A stretch of 64,000 nt of DNA from Bradyrhizobium iriomotense (GTDB taxonomy: Bacteria; Pseudomonadota; Alphaproteobacteria; Rhizobiales; Xanthobacteraceae): NCBI RefSeq assembly GCF_018130765.1, contig NZ_JAFCJZ010000014.1:62001-126000 (forward strand), given 5' to 3'. Made by a program: the position numbers and the translations under genes. The notes beneath the pieces were generated by a model, which had not been told where the DNA came from, ran no database searches, and saw only the letters and a program-made list of their open reading frames with translations. Positions 1-8,778 of this stretch are shown here, piece by piece. Each line of letters starts with the position of its first letter. The stretch's first letter is position 1.

Positions 1-959
1 TGTCCGCCGGCGCTCTCGGCAAGGCGCAGGCCATCGCCGGTATTGCCGGTGGGGCCGGGCGAAAAATGCTCGTTGCCGGTCGGCGTATGCGGAAACATTT
101 TTTTGCGCCGTTCGACATCGTGCGGGAAGCCGCCGCAGGCGAGCACGACGCCCTGCCTTGCGCGAACGCGCACCTCGCGTCCCTCACGCGACACGATCGC
201 ACCGGTCACTGCGCCGTTCTCGACGGTCAGCTCGCGCACAGGCGAGGACAGCCACATTGGAATCTTCAGATCCTGCGCGGATTTTGCGAGCCGCCCGGCA
301 AGCGCGTTGCCATTGGTCAGCGTCATGCCGCGGCCGTAGCGGAGCACGTCCATCAGGTGTCGCGACAGCCGCTTGGCGACATAGACCGCCGAGGTCAGCG
401 ACTTCGTCACCCGCATGAAATGGATGATCTCCTTGCCGGAGCCCAGCATCATGCCGAACACGGTGAGCTCGGGCAGGGGCATGCCGAGCGTCTTGATGAG
501 GTCGCCAAGCTCGCGGCCATCGAACGGGCGCGTCACCATGGAGCGGCCGCCCTGCGCGCCGCCGGGCGCTTCGGCATGATAGTCCGGGAACACCAGCGGC
601 ATGTCGAAGCGCAGCGCCGTCTTGGTGGTGAAGAAATCGACGGCCTCGGGGCCGGCGCTGAGGAAGGCGTCGACGCGCGCGGCATCGTAATTGTTGCCGG
701 CTTCGTGCCGCAAATAAGTGCGGGCCTGCTCCGGCGTTTCCTCGATGCCGTAGGCCTTCGCCAGCGAGGTACCGGGAATCCACAGCCAGCCGCCGGAGCG
801 GGCGGTGGTGCCGCCGAAACGCGGCTCCTTCTCGACGATCAGCACGTCGAGGCCGCGATAGCGCGCGGTGATCGCGGCCGACATGCCGGAGCAACCCGAT
901 CCGGCCACGAGCACGTCGCACTCGTAAGTCTCAACTGCGTTGTGCTCGGTGCCGGTCAT
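1..959 (-). CDS. FAD-dependent oxidoreductase, KstD/fumarate-reductase flavoprotein family (C-terminus outside window)
   Basis: The gene runs off the left edge; 319 codons of the N-terminal part are visible. Reading from the ATG at 959, a short leader precedes a Rossmann dinucleotide-binding motif, G-S-G-C-S-G at residues 20-25, then an acidic strand end (IVEKE). A glycine-rich FAD loop with GGTTARSGGW follows, typical of FAD_binding_2 proteins such as 3-ketosteroid-delta1-dehydrogenase and fumarate reductase flavoproteins. These enzymes take hydride or electrons from a carbonyl-activated C-C bond. The active-site half lies outside the window, so the substrate cannot be inferred. It lies 8 bases downstream of the binding-protein gene at 968-2182 on the same strand, so the two are probably cotranscribed. 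No signal peptide is visible, suggesting a cytoplasmic enzyme. Confidence 0.8.
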   Translation of the reverse strand, partial: MTGTEHNAVETYECDVLVAGSGCSGMSAAITARYRGLDVLIVEKEPRFGGTTARSGGWLWIPGTSLAKAYGIEETPEQARTYLRHEAGNNYDAARVDAFLSAGPEAVDFFTTKTALRFDMPLVFPDYHAEAPGGAQGGRSMVTRPFDGRELGDLIKTLGMPLPELTVFGMMLGSGKEIIHFMRVTKSLTSAVYVAKRLSRHLMDVLRYGRGMTLTNGNALAGRLAKSAQDLKIPMWLSSPVRELTVENGAVTGAIVSREGREVRVRARQGVVLACGGFPHDVERRKKMFPHTPTGNEHFSPGPTGNTGDGLRLAESAGG

Positions 960-967
960 CGCTCACC

Positions 968-2182
968 TCACTTCTTCAGCAGCGGACATTTGGATTCGGA
1001 GACCGGGCGGAAGGCGTCCTCGCCCTTCACGGTCTTGACGATATCCAGATAGTCCCACGGCTCCTTCGACTGCTCGGGCGACTTCACCTTGGCGAGATAC
1101 ATGTCGCGGATGACGCGGCCGTCCTCGCGCAGTTTGCCGCCATGGACGAAGATATCTTCGATCGGCAGCTCGCGCATCTTGGCCATCACCTTGGCGGAAT
1201 CGTCGGTGCCGGCGGCCTTGATTGCCTTCAGGTAATGCAGCACCGAGCCGTAGACGCCGGTCTGGATCATGGTCGGCATCACCTTGGTGCGCTCGTAGAA
1301 TTTTTTCGACCAGGCGCGCGTCGCCTCATCCATGTTCCAGTAGGAGGCCGTGGTCATGTAGGTGCCCTGCGCCGACTTCAGGCCGATCGCATGTACGTCG
1401 GTGTCGAACATCAACAGGCCGACGAGCTTCTGGCCGCCCTGCACCAGGCCGAACTCGCCGGACTGCTTGATGGCGTTGTCGGTATCCTGGCCGGCATTGG
1501 CGAAGGCGACGACGTCGGATTTCGAGCTCTGCGCCTGCAGCGCGAAGGAGGAGAAGTCGGCGGTGTTGGTCGGATGCTTGACGCCGCCGAGCACCTTGCC
1601 GCCCATCTCGTTGACGAAGCGCGTTGCGTCCTTCTCGAGCTGCTGGCCGAAGGCATAGTCCGCGGTGATGAAGTACCAGGACTTGCCGCCTTCCTTGATC
1701 ACGGCGGAGGCCGTCACCTTCGACAGCGCGTAGGTGTCGTAGGTGAAGTGTACGGTGTTGGGGCTGCACAGCTCGTCGGTCAGCGAACTCGCGCCGGGGC
1801 CGGAGAGCAGGGCGATCTTGCCCCGCTCGCGTACCATGTTGTGCACGGCGATGGCGATGCCGGAATTGGGGATGTCGACGACCGCGTCGACCTTGCCGTT
1901 GTCGAACCAGCCGCGCACGACCTGCACGCCGACATCGGTTTTCATCTGATGATCGGCGCTGATGATCTCGATGGGCTTGCCGAGCACGGTCGGCCCGAAC
2001 TCCTCCACGGCCATCTTCGCGGCCTCGACCGAGCCCGGCCCAGAGTTGTCGCGGCCCCAGCTCGACAGATCCGTCAGCACGCCGATCCGCACCGCATCGT
2101 CGGAAACTTGCGCGCTGGCAACATTGGTCATGGCAGCCGAAGTCATGGCCGCGAGCATGGCGCCGGCCAAAAACCCTCTCAT
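968..2182 (-). CDS. ABC transporter substrate-binding protein, branched-chain amino acid type (LivK-like)
   Basis: A 404-residue periplasmic binding protein of the type I fold (Peripla_BP_6). The first ~24 residues are a Sec signal peptide (charged start, alanine-rich core, cleavage near ASAQ). The mature protein begins with the family motif VRIGVLTDLSS, and length and layout match LivK-like receptors. In Bradyrhizobium-type genomes many such receptors bind aromatic or carboxylic acids rather than amino acids, so the ligand is unknown. No permease or ATPase genes accompany it here; they may lie beyond the left edge or elsewhere. It is first in a unit with the flavoprotein at 1-959, and a good sigma-70-like promoter lies at 2239-2266. 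Confidence 0.85.
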   Translation of the reverse strand: MRGFLAGAMLAAMTSAAMTNVASAQVSDDAVRIGVLTDLSSWGRDNSGPGSVEAAKMAVEEFGPTVLGKPIEIISADHQMKTDVGVQVVRGWFDNGKVDAVVDIPNSGIAIAVHNMVRERGKIALLSGPGASSLTDELCSPNTVHFTYDTYALSKVTASAVIKEGGKSWYFITADYAFGQQLEKDATRFVNEMGGKVLGGVKHPTNTADFSSFALQAQSSKSDVVAFANAGQDTDNAIKQSGEFGLVQGGQKLVGLLMFDTDVHAIGLKSAQGTYMTTASYWNMDEATRAWSKKFYERTKVMPTMIQTGVYGSVLHYLKAIKAAGTDDSAKVMAKMRELPIEDIFVHGGKLREDGRVIRDMYLAKVKSPEQSKEPWDYLDIVKTVKGEDAFRPVSESKCPLLKK

Positions 2183-2238
2183 CGTCGTTCCCTCACTTTT
2201 TATGGACCGCTTGGGGCGGCCGGTTGTTCTGGCGGTAA

Positions 2239-2266
2239 ATTAGATATTAGCGAATAAATTTGTCAA
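2239..2266 (-). promoter_or_regulatory. Predicted sigma-70 promoter for the binding-protein/flavoprotein unit
   Basis: On the minus strand a perfect TTGACA (2266-2261) is followed after 16 nt by TCTAAT (2244-2239), five of six matches to the -10 consensus. The gene start is about 57 nt downstream. The surrounding DNA is unusually AT-rich for this window. The spacer resembles that of the promoter at 33811-33840. Confidence 0.55.
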
Positions 2267-2348
2267 TGGTGAATAAGGAAGTTGAGGCGGGTTCCACTGG
2301 GCGGTGGGCTGAACCAGTGAGTTGGAATGTCGGCGTCCAATACGCGGT

Positions 2349-2469
2349 GTCGTCCTGGCGAAAGCCAGGACCCATAACCACAGCAGGCTGTTGTTTCGGA
2401 CGCTGTGGCCACAGCGCGTGTTTGATAACGCTGACCGGGGTAATGGGTCCTGGCTTTCGCCAGGACGAC
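2349..2469. repeat. Dispersed-type inverted repeat with 27-bp perfect arms
   Basis: The arm at 2349-2375 (GTCGTCCTGGCGAAAGCCAG then GACCCAT) is exactly reverse-complemented at 2443-2469. Each arm itself contains a small palindrome (CCTGGCGAAAGCCAGG). A 67-nt central segment lies between. This is the layout of short non-autonomous repeats scattered in rhizobial genomes. It fills most of the gene-free stretch between the divergent genes at 2182 and 2560. No ORF or transposase is present. Confidence 0.7.
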
Positions 2470-2559
2470 TCCTAAGACGACCAGACGTCGTCGATGTCAC
2501 AGGTTGCAACCATTCCCCCGATTATCCATGATGCCGTCTGGAATCTTTTGGGGCATGGC

Positions 2560-3858
2560 ATGACGGCAGCAACGGGGGTCGCCGCGGCGACGGAGAGATC
2601 GACGACGGCGCATGTGGTGTGGGCGAGCGCGCTCGGCACCGCGATCGAGTGGTACGACTTCCTGATCTACGGCACGGCCGCTGCGCTCGTCTTCAACAAG
2701 CTGTTCTTTCCGAGCTTCGACCCGTTCGTCGGCACGCTGGTCGCGTTCTCGACCTATGCGGTCGGCTTCGTGGCGCGGCCGATCGGCGGTGCGATCATCG
2801 GGCACTACGGCGACCGGCTCGGGCGCAAGACGATGCTGGTCGCGACCATGATCGCGATGGGGCTCGGCACCTTCCTGATCGGCTGCCTGCCGACCTACGG
2901 CCAGATCGGTGTCTGGGCGCCGATCCTGCTGATCGCCTTGCGCTTCGTTCAGGGCATCGGGCTCGGGGGCGAGTGGAGCGGCGCGGTCGTGATGGTGATC
3001 GAGCACGCCGGCAACCGCCGCGGCTTCTACGGCAGCCTGGTGCAGATCGGCTTTCCCGTCGGCGTTGCCGCCTCCACCGGCATCTTCGCCCTGATGACGA
3101 AGCTGCCCGAGGCCGACTTCCTGAGCTGGGGCTGGCGCGTGCCGTTCTGGATCAGCATTCTGCTGGTCGGCGTCGGCTTCATCGTGCGGCTGAGGCTGGC
3201 CGAGACGCCGCACTTCAAGGAAGTCGTCGAGCGCAAGGAGGTGCTGGCGCAGCCGGTGTTGGAGGTGCTTCGCCGCGACTGGCGCAGCTTTCTTCTGGCG
3301 ATCGGCATCACGGTGTCGGAGGTCGGGCTCGCTTATCTTCTCACTGTCTTCACCGTGGTCTATGCCACGACCAAGCTCGGCCTGCCGCGCCAGGTGATCC
3401 TGGATGCGGTGGTCTATGCCGCGATCGTCGAGTTCGCGACGCTGCCGCTCGCCGGCTGGCTGTCCGACATTTTCGGCCGCAGGGCGCTGTATCTCGCCGG
3501 CGGTGTGTTCTCGGTGGCGCTGGCGTTTCCGCTGTTCTGGTTCCTCGACACCAAAGAACCGGCGCTGATCACGCTCGCGCTCGTCGTCACGATGACGCTG
3601 ACCCATGCGCTGCTGTTCGGACCGAAGGCCGCGTTCATGCCGGAACTGTTCCGCACCCAGGTGCGCTACAGCGGCGCCTCGCTCGGGGCCAATGTCGCGG
3701 CGGCGCTGAGCGGCGGCTTCTCGCCGCTGATCGCAACCGCGCTGCTGGCGTGGGCAGGATCGTACTGGGCCGTGTCGGTGTACATCATCGGGCTCTCGAT
3801 CATCACGATCATCGCGACCTTGCTAGCGCCGGAGACGGCGCGCGACGATCTGAAATAG
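2560..3858 (+). CDS. MFS transporter, metabolite:H+ symporter (MHS) family
   Basis: A 432-residue inner-membrane carrier with about 12 hydrophobic segments. The MHS hallmarks are present: LGTAIEWYDF in the first membrane segment, GHYGDRLGRKTML in the loop between TM2 and TM3, and a second copy, LSDIFGRRALYL, midway. Family members import organic acids, osmolytes or aromatic acids with protons. The ATG at 2560 is preferred because the protein then starts just before the conserved first helix; an in-frame ATG at 2494 would add 22 residues with no clear ribosome-binding site. It is convergent with the GH79 gene (9-nt gap) and not obviously part of an operon. Confidence 0.85.
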   Translation: MTAATGVAAATERSTTAHVVWASALGTAIEWYDFLIYGTAAALVFNKLFFPSFDPFVGTLVAFSTYAVGFVARPIGGAIIGHYGDRLGRKTMLVATMIAMGLGTFLIGCLPTYGQIGVWAPILLIALRFVQGIGLGGEWSGAVVMVIEHAGNRRGFYGSLVQIGFPVGVAASTGIFALMTKLPEADFLSWGWRVPFWISILLVGVGFIVRLRLAETPHFKEVVERKEVLAQPVLEVLRRDWRSFLLAIGITVSEVGLAYLLTVFTVVYATTKLGLPRQVILDAVVYAAIVEFATLPLAGWLSDIFGRRALYLAGGVFSVALAFPLFWFLDTKEPALITLALVVTMTLTHALLFGPKAAFMPELFRTQVRYSGASLGANVAAALSGGFSPLIATALLAWAGSYWAVSVYIIGLSIITIIATLLAPETARDDLK

Positions 3859-3867
3859 CAGCTTGCC

Positions 3868-5343
3868 TCAGCGACAGGCCGCGGCGTCCAGCATCACCAG
3901 GAAGGTGATGCTGGCCGGCGGTAGCCGGAGCCGGCCCGCCGGCGCGGTGCGCGCCGCAAGGCGTGGCAGGTCGTCGTTGGCGGCCAATTCCAGGGGCTCG
4001 CCATTCAACCGGACGGTCGCGCTTTGCAGGTGATCCGCCTGCAGCGTGTAGCGCTCGGCAGGGCCTGCCAGCGTCACGAATTGCGGTGTTTTCCGCGACG
4101 TGTTGATGAGGAGCACGGACACGGTGCCCTTGGTCGCGCGATGACAATGCGCATAGGTGTGCAGGGTGGGCATCGAGGCGATTTCCGTCTCGAGCACGGT
4201 CGTGCCCATCAGGCGCCGCCAGAGCAGGGCGGCCCAATAGTTCGGGCGCGGGCGAAACGATCGCTCGTCGAGCAAGCCGTAGTCGCTGGCCGCGAGCGTG
4301 TTGTGCATCACCACCTGCACGCCGCCTTTTGCCAGACGGCCGAGCTGGTCGAGATAGCGGAACGTGTCGAGGAAGGTCGCATCCCCAGGATTGCCGCCGC
4401 AGGCGGCGTCCGCCGTTTCCGTCAGCCAGATCGGCTTGCCCGGCTCGAACGCGTCGCGCAGCGCGCGGTAGGTGGCGAGCGTCGCGTCGGCGCGAGCCAG
4501 CCAATCGTCCGACAGCGCCTGCATGGGATCGTCATGGACACCGCAGCGGGGCGAGAGCGTGTTGTAATGGTGATAAGAGAAGCGATCGACGCTGGGACCG
4601 GATGCGGCAAGCAGGTCGCGTGTGGTGATGCCCGAGCCGGACGGTAATGGTGCATCGCCGATCGAGCCCGGGCCGAGGATCAGTGTCTCCGGCGCGCTGC
4701 GTCGCATCCAGTCGCGGAAGATCCTGAAGTCGCGGCCATAAGCCTCCGCGTCATATCCCGGCGGCGCGCCGTTGTTCGCGGCGAGCGTCGGCTCGTTCAT
4801 GAACTCGGCGGCGGCGATGCGGCCGCCGAGTGAGCGCGTGGCATCGATCAGGCGCTGCGCCTGGTCCGGCGTCCACACGCCGTTTGCGTCGCGGCTGCCG
4901 GGACTGACGGCAAAGGACGTCACGATCTCCGCGTCGGTCGCGCGGGCGAACTCGATGACGCCGCGCCATTGCGCGCGACTGAGCACGGTGTTGAAGCCGG
5001 CAGGCACTGCGGCCGGCGCGCTTTCGGTGTCCGCGACATAGGTCGCGTTCGCCCAGCTGCCGCTGACGCGGATATAGGCCGGCGACAGCACCGCCGCGAG
5101 CTTGCGCAGGCGAGGGTTGGCGAGATCGATCGGAGGCCTGTCGCTGTAGCGATCGCGCTGCATTCCGCCTTGCGTGTAAGGCTTCCAGAACTGCCCGCCC
5201 GTCACCTCCACCATCTCGACATTGTAGGATTGGAAGCGCGTGTCGATCGTGCCGATCGCCGTCATGCGCGACGGCACGATCGCGGCCTCGCTCGCGCATG
5301 CTGTGCGACTTGTCGCCGCGACGAGCAGCGCGGCGCCGATCAT
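3868..5343 (-). CDS. Secreted heparanase-like glycoside hydrolase (GH79-like)
   Basis: A 491-residue exported protein with an N-terminal hydrophobic signal (MIGAALLVAATSRTACA). The sequence resembles heparanase/beta-glucuronidase (GH79, clan GH-A). An FMNEP motif carries the likely acid/base Glu184, and WLTETADAACGG carries the likely nucleophile Glu309. A heparanase-like stretch then follows (FRYLDQLGRLAKGGVQVVMH, then NYWAALLWRRLMGT). A C-terminal beta-sandwich-like region completes the usual two-domain layout. The expected substrate is a uronic-acid-containing polysaccharide or glycoconjugate, inferred from the family only. The start is uncertain: ATG 5343 gives a clean signal peptide, while a TTG at 5424 is also in frame. 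It is a single gene, divergent from the ABC operon. Confidence 0.75.
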   Translation of the reverse strand: MIGAALLVAATSRTACASEAAIVPSRMTAIGTIDTRFQSYNVEMVEVTGGQFWKPYTQGGMQRDRYSDRPPIDLANPRLRKLAAVLSPAYIRVSGSWANATYVADTESAPAAVPAGFNTVLSRAQWRGVIEFARATDAEIVTSFAVSPGSRDANGVWTPDQAQRLIDATRSLGGRIAAAEFMNEPTLAANNGAPPGYDAEAYGRDFRIFRDWMRRSAPETLILGPGSIGDAPLPSGSGITTRDLLAASGPSVDRFSYHHYNTLSPRCGVHDDPMQALSDDWLARADATLATYRALRDAFEPGKPIWLTETADAACGGNPGDATFLDTFRYLDQLGRLAKGGVQVVMHNTLAASDYGLLDERSFRPRPNYWAALLWRRLMGTTVLETEIASMPTLHTYAHCHRATKGTVSVLLINTSRKTPQFVTLAGPAERYTLQADHLQSATVRLNGEPLELAANDDLPRLAARTAPAGRLRLPPASITFLVMLDAAACR

Positions 5344-5583
5344 GGTGACGATGCGGACGCACCGTCTAGTCGCCGTCTCTGTATACACGCCCTGACGCCT
5401 TCTTATGCGCGCTGCCAAAAGCAAAAGCAGCGGTCTGATCCATTAGCCGCGTTTATATCGCGAATTTTTACTTCCAATTTTACTTCGCAAAATCCCGCCC
5501 CTAGCCTCGCGCGCAACTGATCACATCCGCAGCCGGTCAATGGCGATCGGGGCGAGCGTTCATCGTAACCAATGAGGGTTGCC

Positions 5584-6933
5584 ATGTCTGACAGGATTAA
5601 GGGGACGTCCGCTTCCGATCCGGCGGGAACGGAAGCGGGACTTACGAAAAAGCTAAGCCGGCGCACGCTGTTGAAGGGGGCGGCCGCTGTGGCGGGCGCA
5701 GCTGTCGGGTCGGACGCGATCCGCGGTTTCCCAACCATCTGGGCGCAGGAGATCAAGGACATCGAGCTGCGCCATGTCGGCGTGTCCTATTCGGTGGTGA
5801 AGGCGATCGGCGACCAGGCCGCCAAGGATCTCGGCTTCAAGGTGACGATGCAGAACCTCGACACCTCCGCCGCCATCAACCGCTTCATAAGCCAGCCTAA
5901 TACGGTCGACATCGCCGACCTCGAGGGCTGGCAGGCCAAGCTGGCGGCGAAGCGCGGCGTGATCCAGGGCATCGAGGTCAAGAAGGTCAAGGAATTCGAC
6001 AACATCCTGCCGATCTTCACCAAGGGCGAGATCGACGGCCACAAGATCCCGCGCCAGGGCATCTCGCCCTATGAAGCCATGTACATCGCCAAGCCCGATG
6101 CGACCGACCTCAATGACGGCGTCACCGAATGGGCGACGTTCCTGCCGCAGGTCTACAACGCCGACTCCATCGGCTATCGCCCCGACCTCGTCGGCCATGA
6201 AGTGACCGAGTGGAAGGACCTGATCGACCCGAAGTTCAAGGGCAAGGCCGCGATCCTCGACGTGCCCGCGATCGGCATCATGGACGCCGCGCTCTGCTTT
6301 GAGAGCGCCGGGCTGATCAAGTACGGCAACAAGGGTAACATGACCAAGGAGGAGATCGACTTCACCTGCAACAAGCTGATCGAGCTGAAGAAGCAGGGCC
6401 AGTTCCGCGCGACCTGGACCACCTTCGACCAGTCGGTGCAGCTGATGGCGGCGGGCGAGGTCATCATCCAGTCGATGTGGTCGCCGGCGGTCGCCGCCGT
6501 CCGCGTCAAGGAGATCCCCTGCGTCTACGCGCCGGTCAACGTCAAGAACGGCAAGGAAGGCTACCGCGGCTGGTGCAACGGCATGGGCCTGATGAAGCAC
6601 CTCTCCGGCAAGAAGCTGGATGCAGCCTACGAATATCTCAACTGGTACCTCTCGGGCTGGCAGGGCGGCTTCGTCGCGCGCTACGGCTATTACAGCCCGG
6701 TGCCCTCGACCGCGAAGAAGTTCCTGACGCCGGCGGAATGGGCGTTCTGGTACGAGGGCCAGCCCGCGCCCGAGGTGGTCAACGATCCCTATGGCGTTGC
6801 GATGGAGAAGGCCGGCACCAAGCGAGACGGCGGCTCGTTCCTCGACCGCGTCAAGAACATCTCCTGCTGGAACACACTGATGGACGAGGCCGCCTACATG
6901 AACAAGCGCTGGAACGACTTCAAGGTGGCCTGA
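5584..6933 (+). CDS. Tat-exported ABC substrate-binding protein, spermidine/putrescine type
   Basis: A 449-residue periplasmic binding protein and first gene of the ABC/molybdenum-hydroxylase operon. A twin-arginine signal is clear: K-L-S-R-R-T-L-L-K-G, then a hydrophobic stretch ending near IWAQ. The mature part has PotD/SBP_bac_8-type features. Its pairing with two PotB/PotC-like permeases and a PotA-like ATPase supports this class, but the ligand is open; the downstream hydroxylase and amidase suggest a nitrogen-containing compound rather than a polyamine. The ATG at 5584 is preferred over an in-frame ATG at 5572 because GAGG at 5574-5577 lies 6 nt before it. Confidence 0.85.
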   Translation: MSDRIKGTSASDPAGTEAGLTKKLSRRTLLKGAAAVAGAAVGSDAIRGFPTIWAQEIKDIELRHVGVSYSVVKAIGDQAAKDLGFKVTMQNLDTSAAINRFISQPNTVDIADLEGWQAKLAAKRGVIQGIEVKKVKEFDNILPIFTKGEIDGHKIPRQGISPYEAMYIAKPDATDLNDGVTEWATFLPQVYNADSIGYRPDLVGHEVTEWKDLIDPKFKGKAAILDVPAIGIMDAALCFESAGLIKYGNKGNMTKEEIDFTCNKLIELKKQGQFRATWTTFDQSVQLMAAGEVIIQSMWSPAVAAVRVKEIPCVYAPVNVKNGKEGYRGWCNGMGLMKHLSGKKLDAAYEYLNWYLSGWQGGFVARYGYYSPVPSTAKKFLTPAEWAFWYEGQPAPEVVNDPYGVAMEKAGTKRDGGSFLDRVKNISCWNTLMDEAAYMNKRWNDFKVA

Positions 6934-7010
6934 AACCTGCTTTCCCTGACGAAAGGCGCCGGCGCGGCGACGCGCCGGCTGATGAGATCGACGTCGAGGC
7001 GTTCGCTGAC

Positions 7011-7889
7011 ATGCAGCCGAGTTCAACTCCATCGCGATCCAATCTGGCCGGCTGGCTCTACATCTCGCCGCTGGTTCTGGTGCTCGTGCCTTTCTTCGTG
7101 GCGCCGATCCTGGTGGTGCTGGCGGCGAGCTTCTTCGCCACCGACGGGTTTGGCGGACTGACGCCGGGCTTCACGCTGGCGAGCTATGTCGAGGTGCTGC
7201 ACTCGGCACTGACGCTAAAACTGTATCTGGCGACGATCAAGTTCACGGTGCTGACCTGGATCTTCACGCTGATCATCGGCTTCTTTGTCGCCTATTTCCT
7301 GGTGTTCCACGTCCGCAACCAGCTCTTGGCGATCGGCCTGTTCCTGCTGTGCACCGTGCCATTCTGGACCTCGAACATCATCCGGATGATTTCCTGGATT
7401 CCGCTGCTCGGCAAGGAAGGCCTGATCAACCAGGTGCTGCTCTCGACCGGCGTCATCCGCCAGCCGCTGGAGGTGCTGCTGTTCTCCGATCTCGCGGTGG
7501 TCATCGCCTATGTCCACCAGCTCACGATCTTCATGATCGTGCCGATCTTCAACTCCATGGCGCGGATCGACAAGAAGCTGATCGAGGCCGCAATCGACGC
7601 CGGCGCCAGCCGTTTCGACATCATGCGCCTGATCGTGGTGCCGATGTCCAAGAGTGGTATCGCGCTCGGTACCATCTTCGTAGTGTCGATCGTGATGGGC
7701 GATTTCTTCGTGGTCAAGGTGATGTCCGGCGGCGGCTCCGCCTCGGTGGTCAGCGCCTTCTACGAGGACGTTGGCGTGCTGCAATATCCGACCGCGGCGG
7801 CGAGCGCTGTGTTGCTGACCTTGGTGCTGGTCGCGATCGTCTCGCTGATCCTGCGCACCGTCGACATCCGGCAGGAGATCACGCGATGA
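7011..7889 (+). CDS. ABC transporter permease (PotB-like)
   Basis: A 292-residue inner-membrane permease with about six membrane segments. The cytoplasmic EAA loop (IEAAIDAGASRFDIMRLIVVP) near residues 195-215 docks to the ATPase. The open frame extends far upstream, but homology-like sequence begins only around SNLAGWLYISPLVLV, so the ATG at 7011 is used. It overlaps the next permease by 4 nt (ATGA), indicating translational coupling. It forms a heterodimeric channel with the product of 7886-8776. Confidence 0.85.
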   Translation: MQPSSTPSRSNLAGWLYISPLVLVLVPFFVAPILVVLAASFFATDGFGGLTPGFTLASYVEVLHSALTLKLYLATIKFTVLTWIFTLIIGFFVAYFLVFHVRNQLLAIGLFLLCTVPFWTSNIIRMISWIPLLGKEGLINQVLLSTGVIRQPLEVLLFSDLAVVIAYVHQLTIFMIVPIFNSMARIDKKLIEAAIDAGASRFDIMRLIVVPMSKSGIALGTIFVVSIVMGDFFVVKVMSGGGSASVVSAFYEDVGVLQYPTAAASAVLLTLVLVAIVSLILRTVDIRQEITR

Positions 7890-8776
7890 GCGCGGTTCTC
7901 GCCGACATGCCGGAGACGATTGCCCCTGCAACCAGCAAGGCGATCGCGCCGAGCAAGGGTGGCCGGCCATGGACGTTCTACGTGCTGGCGACGCTGTTTG
8001 CGGCTTACGTGCTCGCGCTCTACGGGCCGATGTTCTGCATCTATATCCTGTCATTCCAGGACATTCGCGGCGGCCTCGTCTTCCCGATGAAGGGCCAGTC
8101 GATGCACTGGTTCGTCGATCTCTTCACCCAGGTGCGGACCGGCGACGTCAAGGGCTCGTTCGACCGCTCGATCAAGCTCGCCGTGATCGTGACCGTCATC
8201 ACGGTGGTGGTGTCGTTCCTCGCCGGCCTCGGCTTTCGCCGGCGTTTTTGCGGCGACACCTTCGTGTTCTACATGACGATCGGCAGCCTGGTCGCGCCCG
8301 GGCTCGTGCTCGGCCTCGGCACGGGACTCCTGTTCCAGGCGCTCGGGCTGAATGCGAGCTGGTACACCTCGGCGCTCGGCGCGCAGCTGTCCTGGACGCT
8401 GCCGTTCGGCGTCCTCGTGATGTTCGCGGTGATGTCGCGCTTCAACCATGTCTGGGAGGAGGCGGCCTACGATCTCGGCGCCAGCCGTTGGCAGTCGATC
8501 CGGCTGGTGATGATCCCGGTGCTCGCGCCCGGCCTCGTCGCGGTCGCGCTGTTTGGCTTCACGCTGTCCTATGACGAGTTCGCGCGCAGCCTGCAGACGG
8601 CGGGTTCGCTGAACACGCTGCCGCTGGAAATCTGGAGCATGACGCTGAACGTCACCTCGCCCTCGCTCTATGCGCTAGGCACGGTGACCACCATCGTCTC
8701 CTTCATCGTCATCGGTGCCAGTCTCGGCACCATCGTGCTGATCCAGAAAAAACGCGGCAGCCGCACAAAGGGTTAG
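7886..8776 (+). CDS. ABC transporter permease (PotC-like)
   Basis: A 296-residue second permease of the importer, with an N-terminal cytoplasmic tail of ~30 residues and about six membrane segments. The EAA loop reads WEEAAYDLGASRWQSIRLVM. The start ATG overlaps the stop of the upstream permease gene, and the stop lies 2 nt before the ATPase gene. This tight spacing argues for one transcript. Confidence 0.85.
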   Translation: MSAVLADMPETIAPATSKAIAPSKGGRPWTFYVLATLFAAYVLALYGPMFCIYILSFQDIRGGLVFPMKGQSMHWFVDLFTQVRTGDVKGSFDRSIKLAVIVTVITVVVSFLAGLGFRRRFCGDTFVFYMTIGSLVAPGLVLGLGTGLLFQALGLNASWYTSALGAQLSWTLPFGVLVMFAVMSRFNHVWEEAAYDLGASRWQSIRLVMIPVLAPGLVAVALFGFTLSYDEFARSLQTAGSLNTLPLEIWSMTLNVTSPSLYALGTVTTIVSFIVIGASLGTIVLIQKKRGSRTKG

Positions 8777-8778
8777 GA

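Noticed and set aside
66..1052. A long plus-strand open frame opposite the flavoprotein gene
   Set aside because: Its translation is Arg/His-rich and has no family motif. The minus-strand flavoprotein in the same DNA is clearly coding.
6477..7010. Upstream extension of the first permease gene
   Set aside because: It overlaps the end of the binding-protein gene, and the translated part lacks permease sequence; the coding start is placed at 7011.
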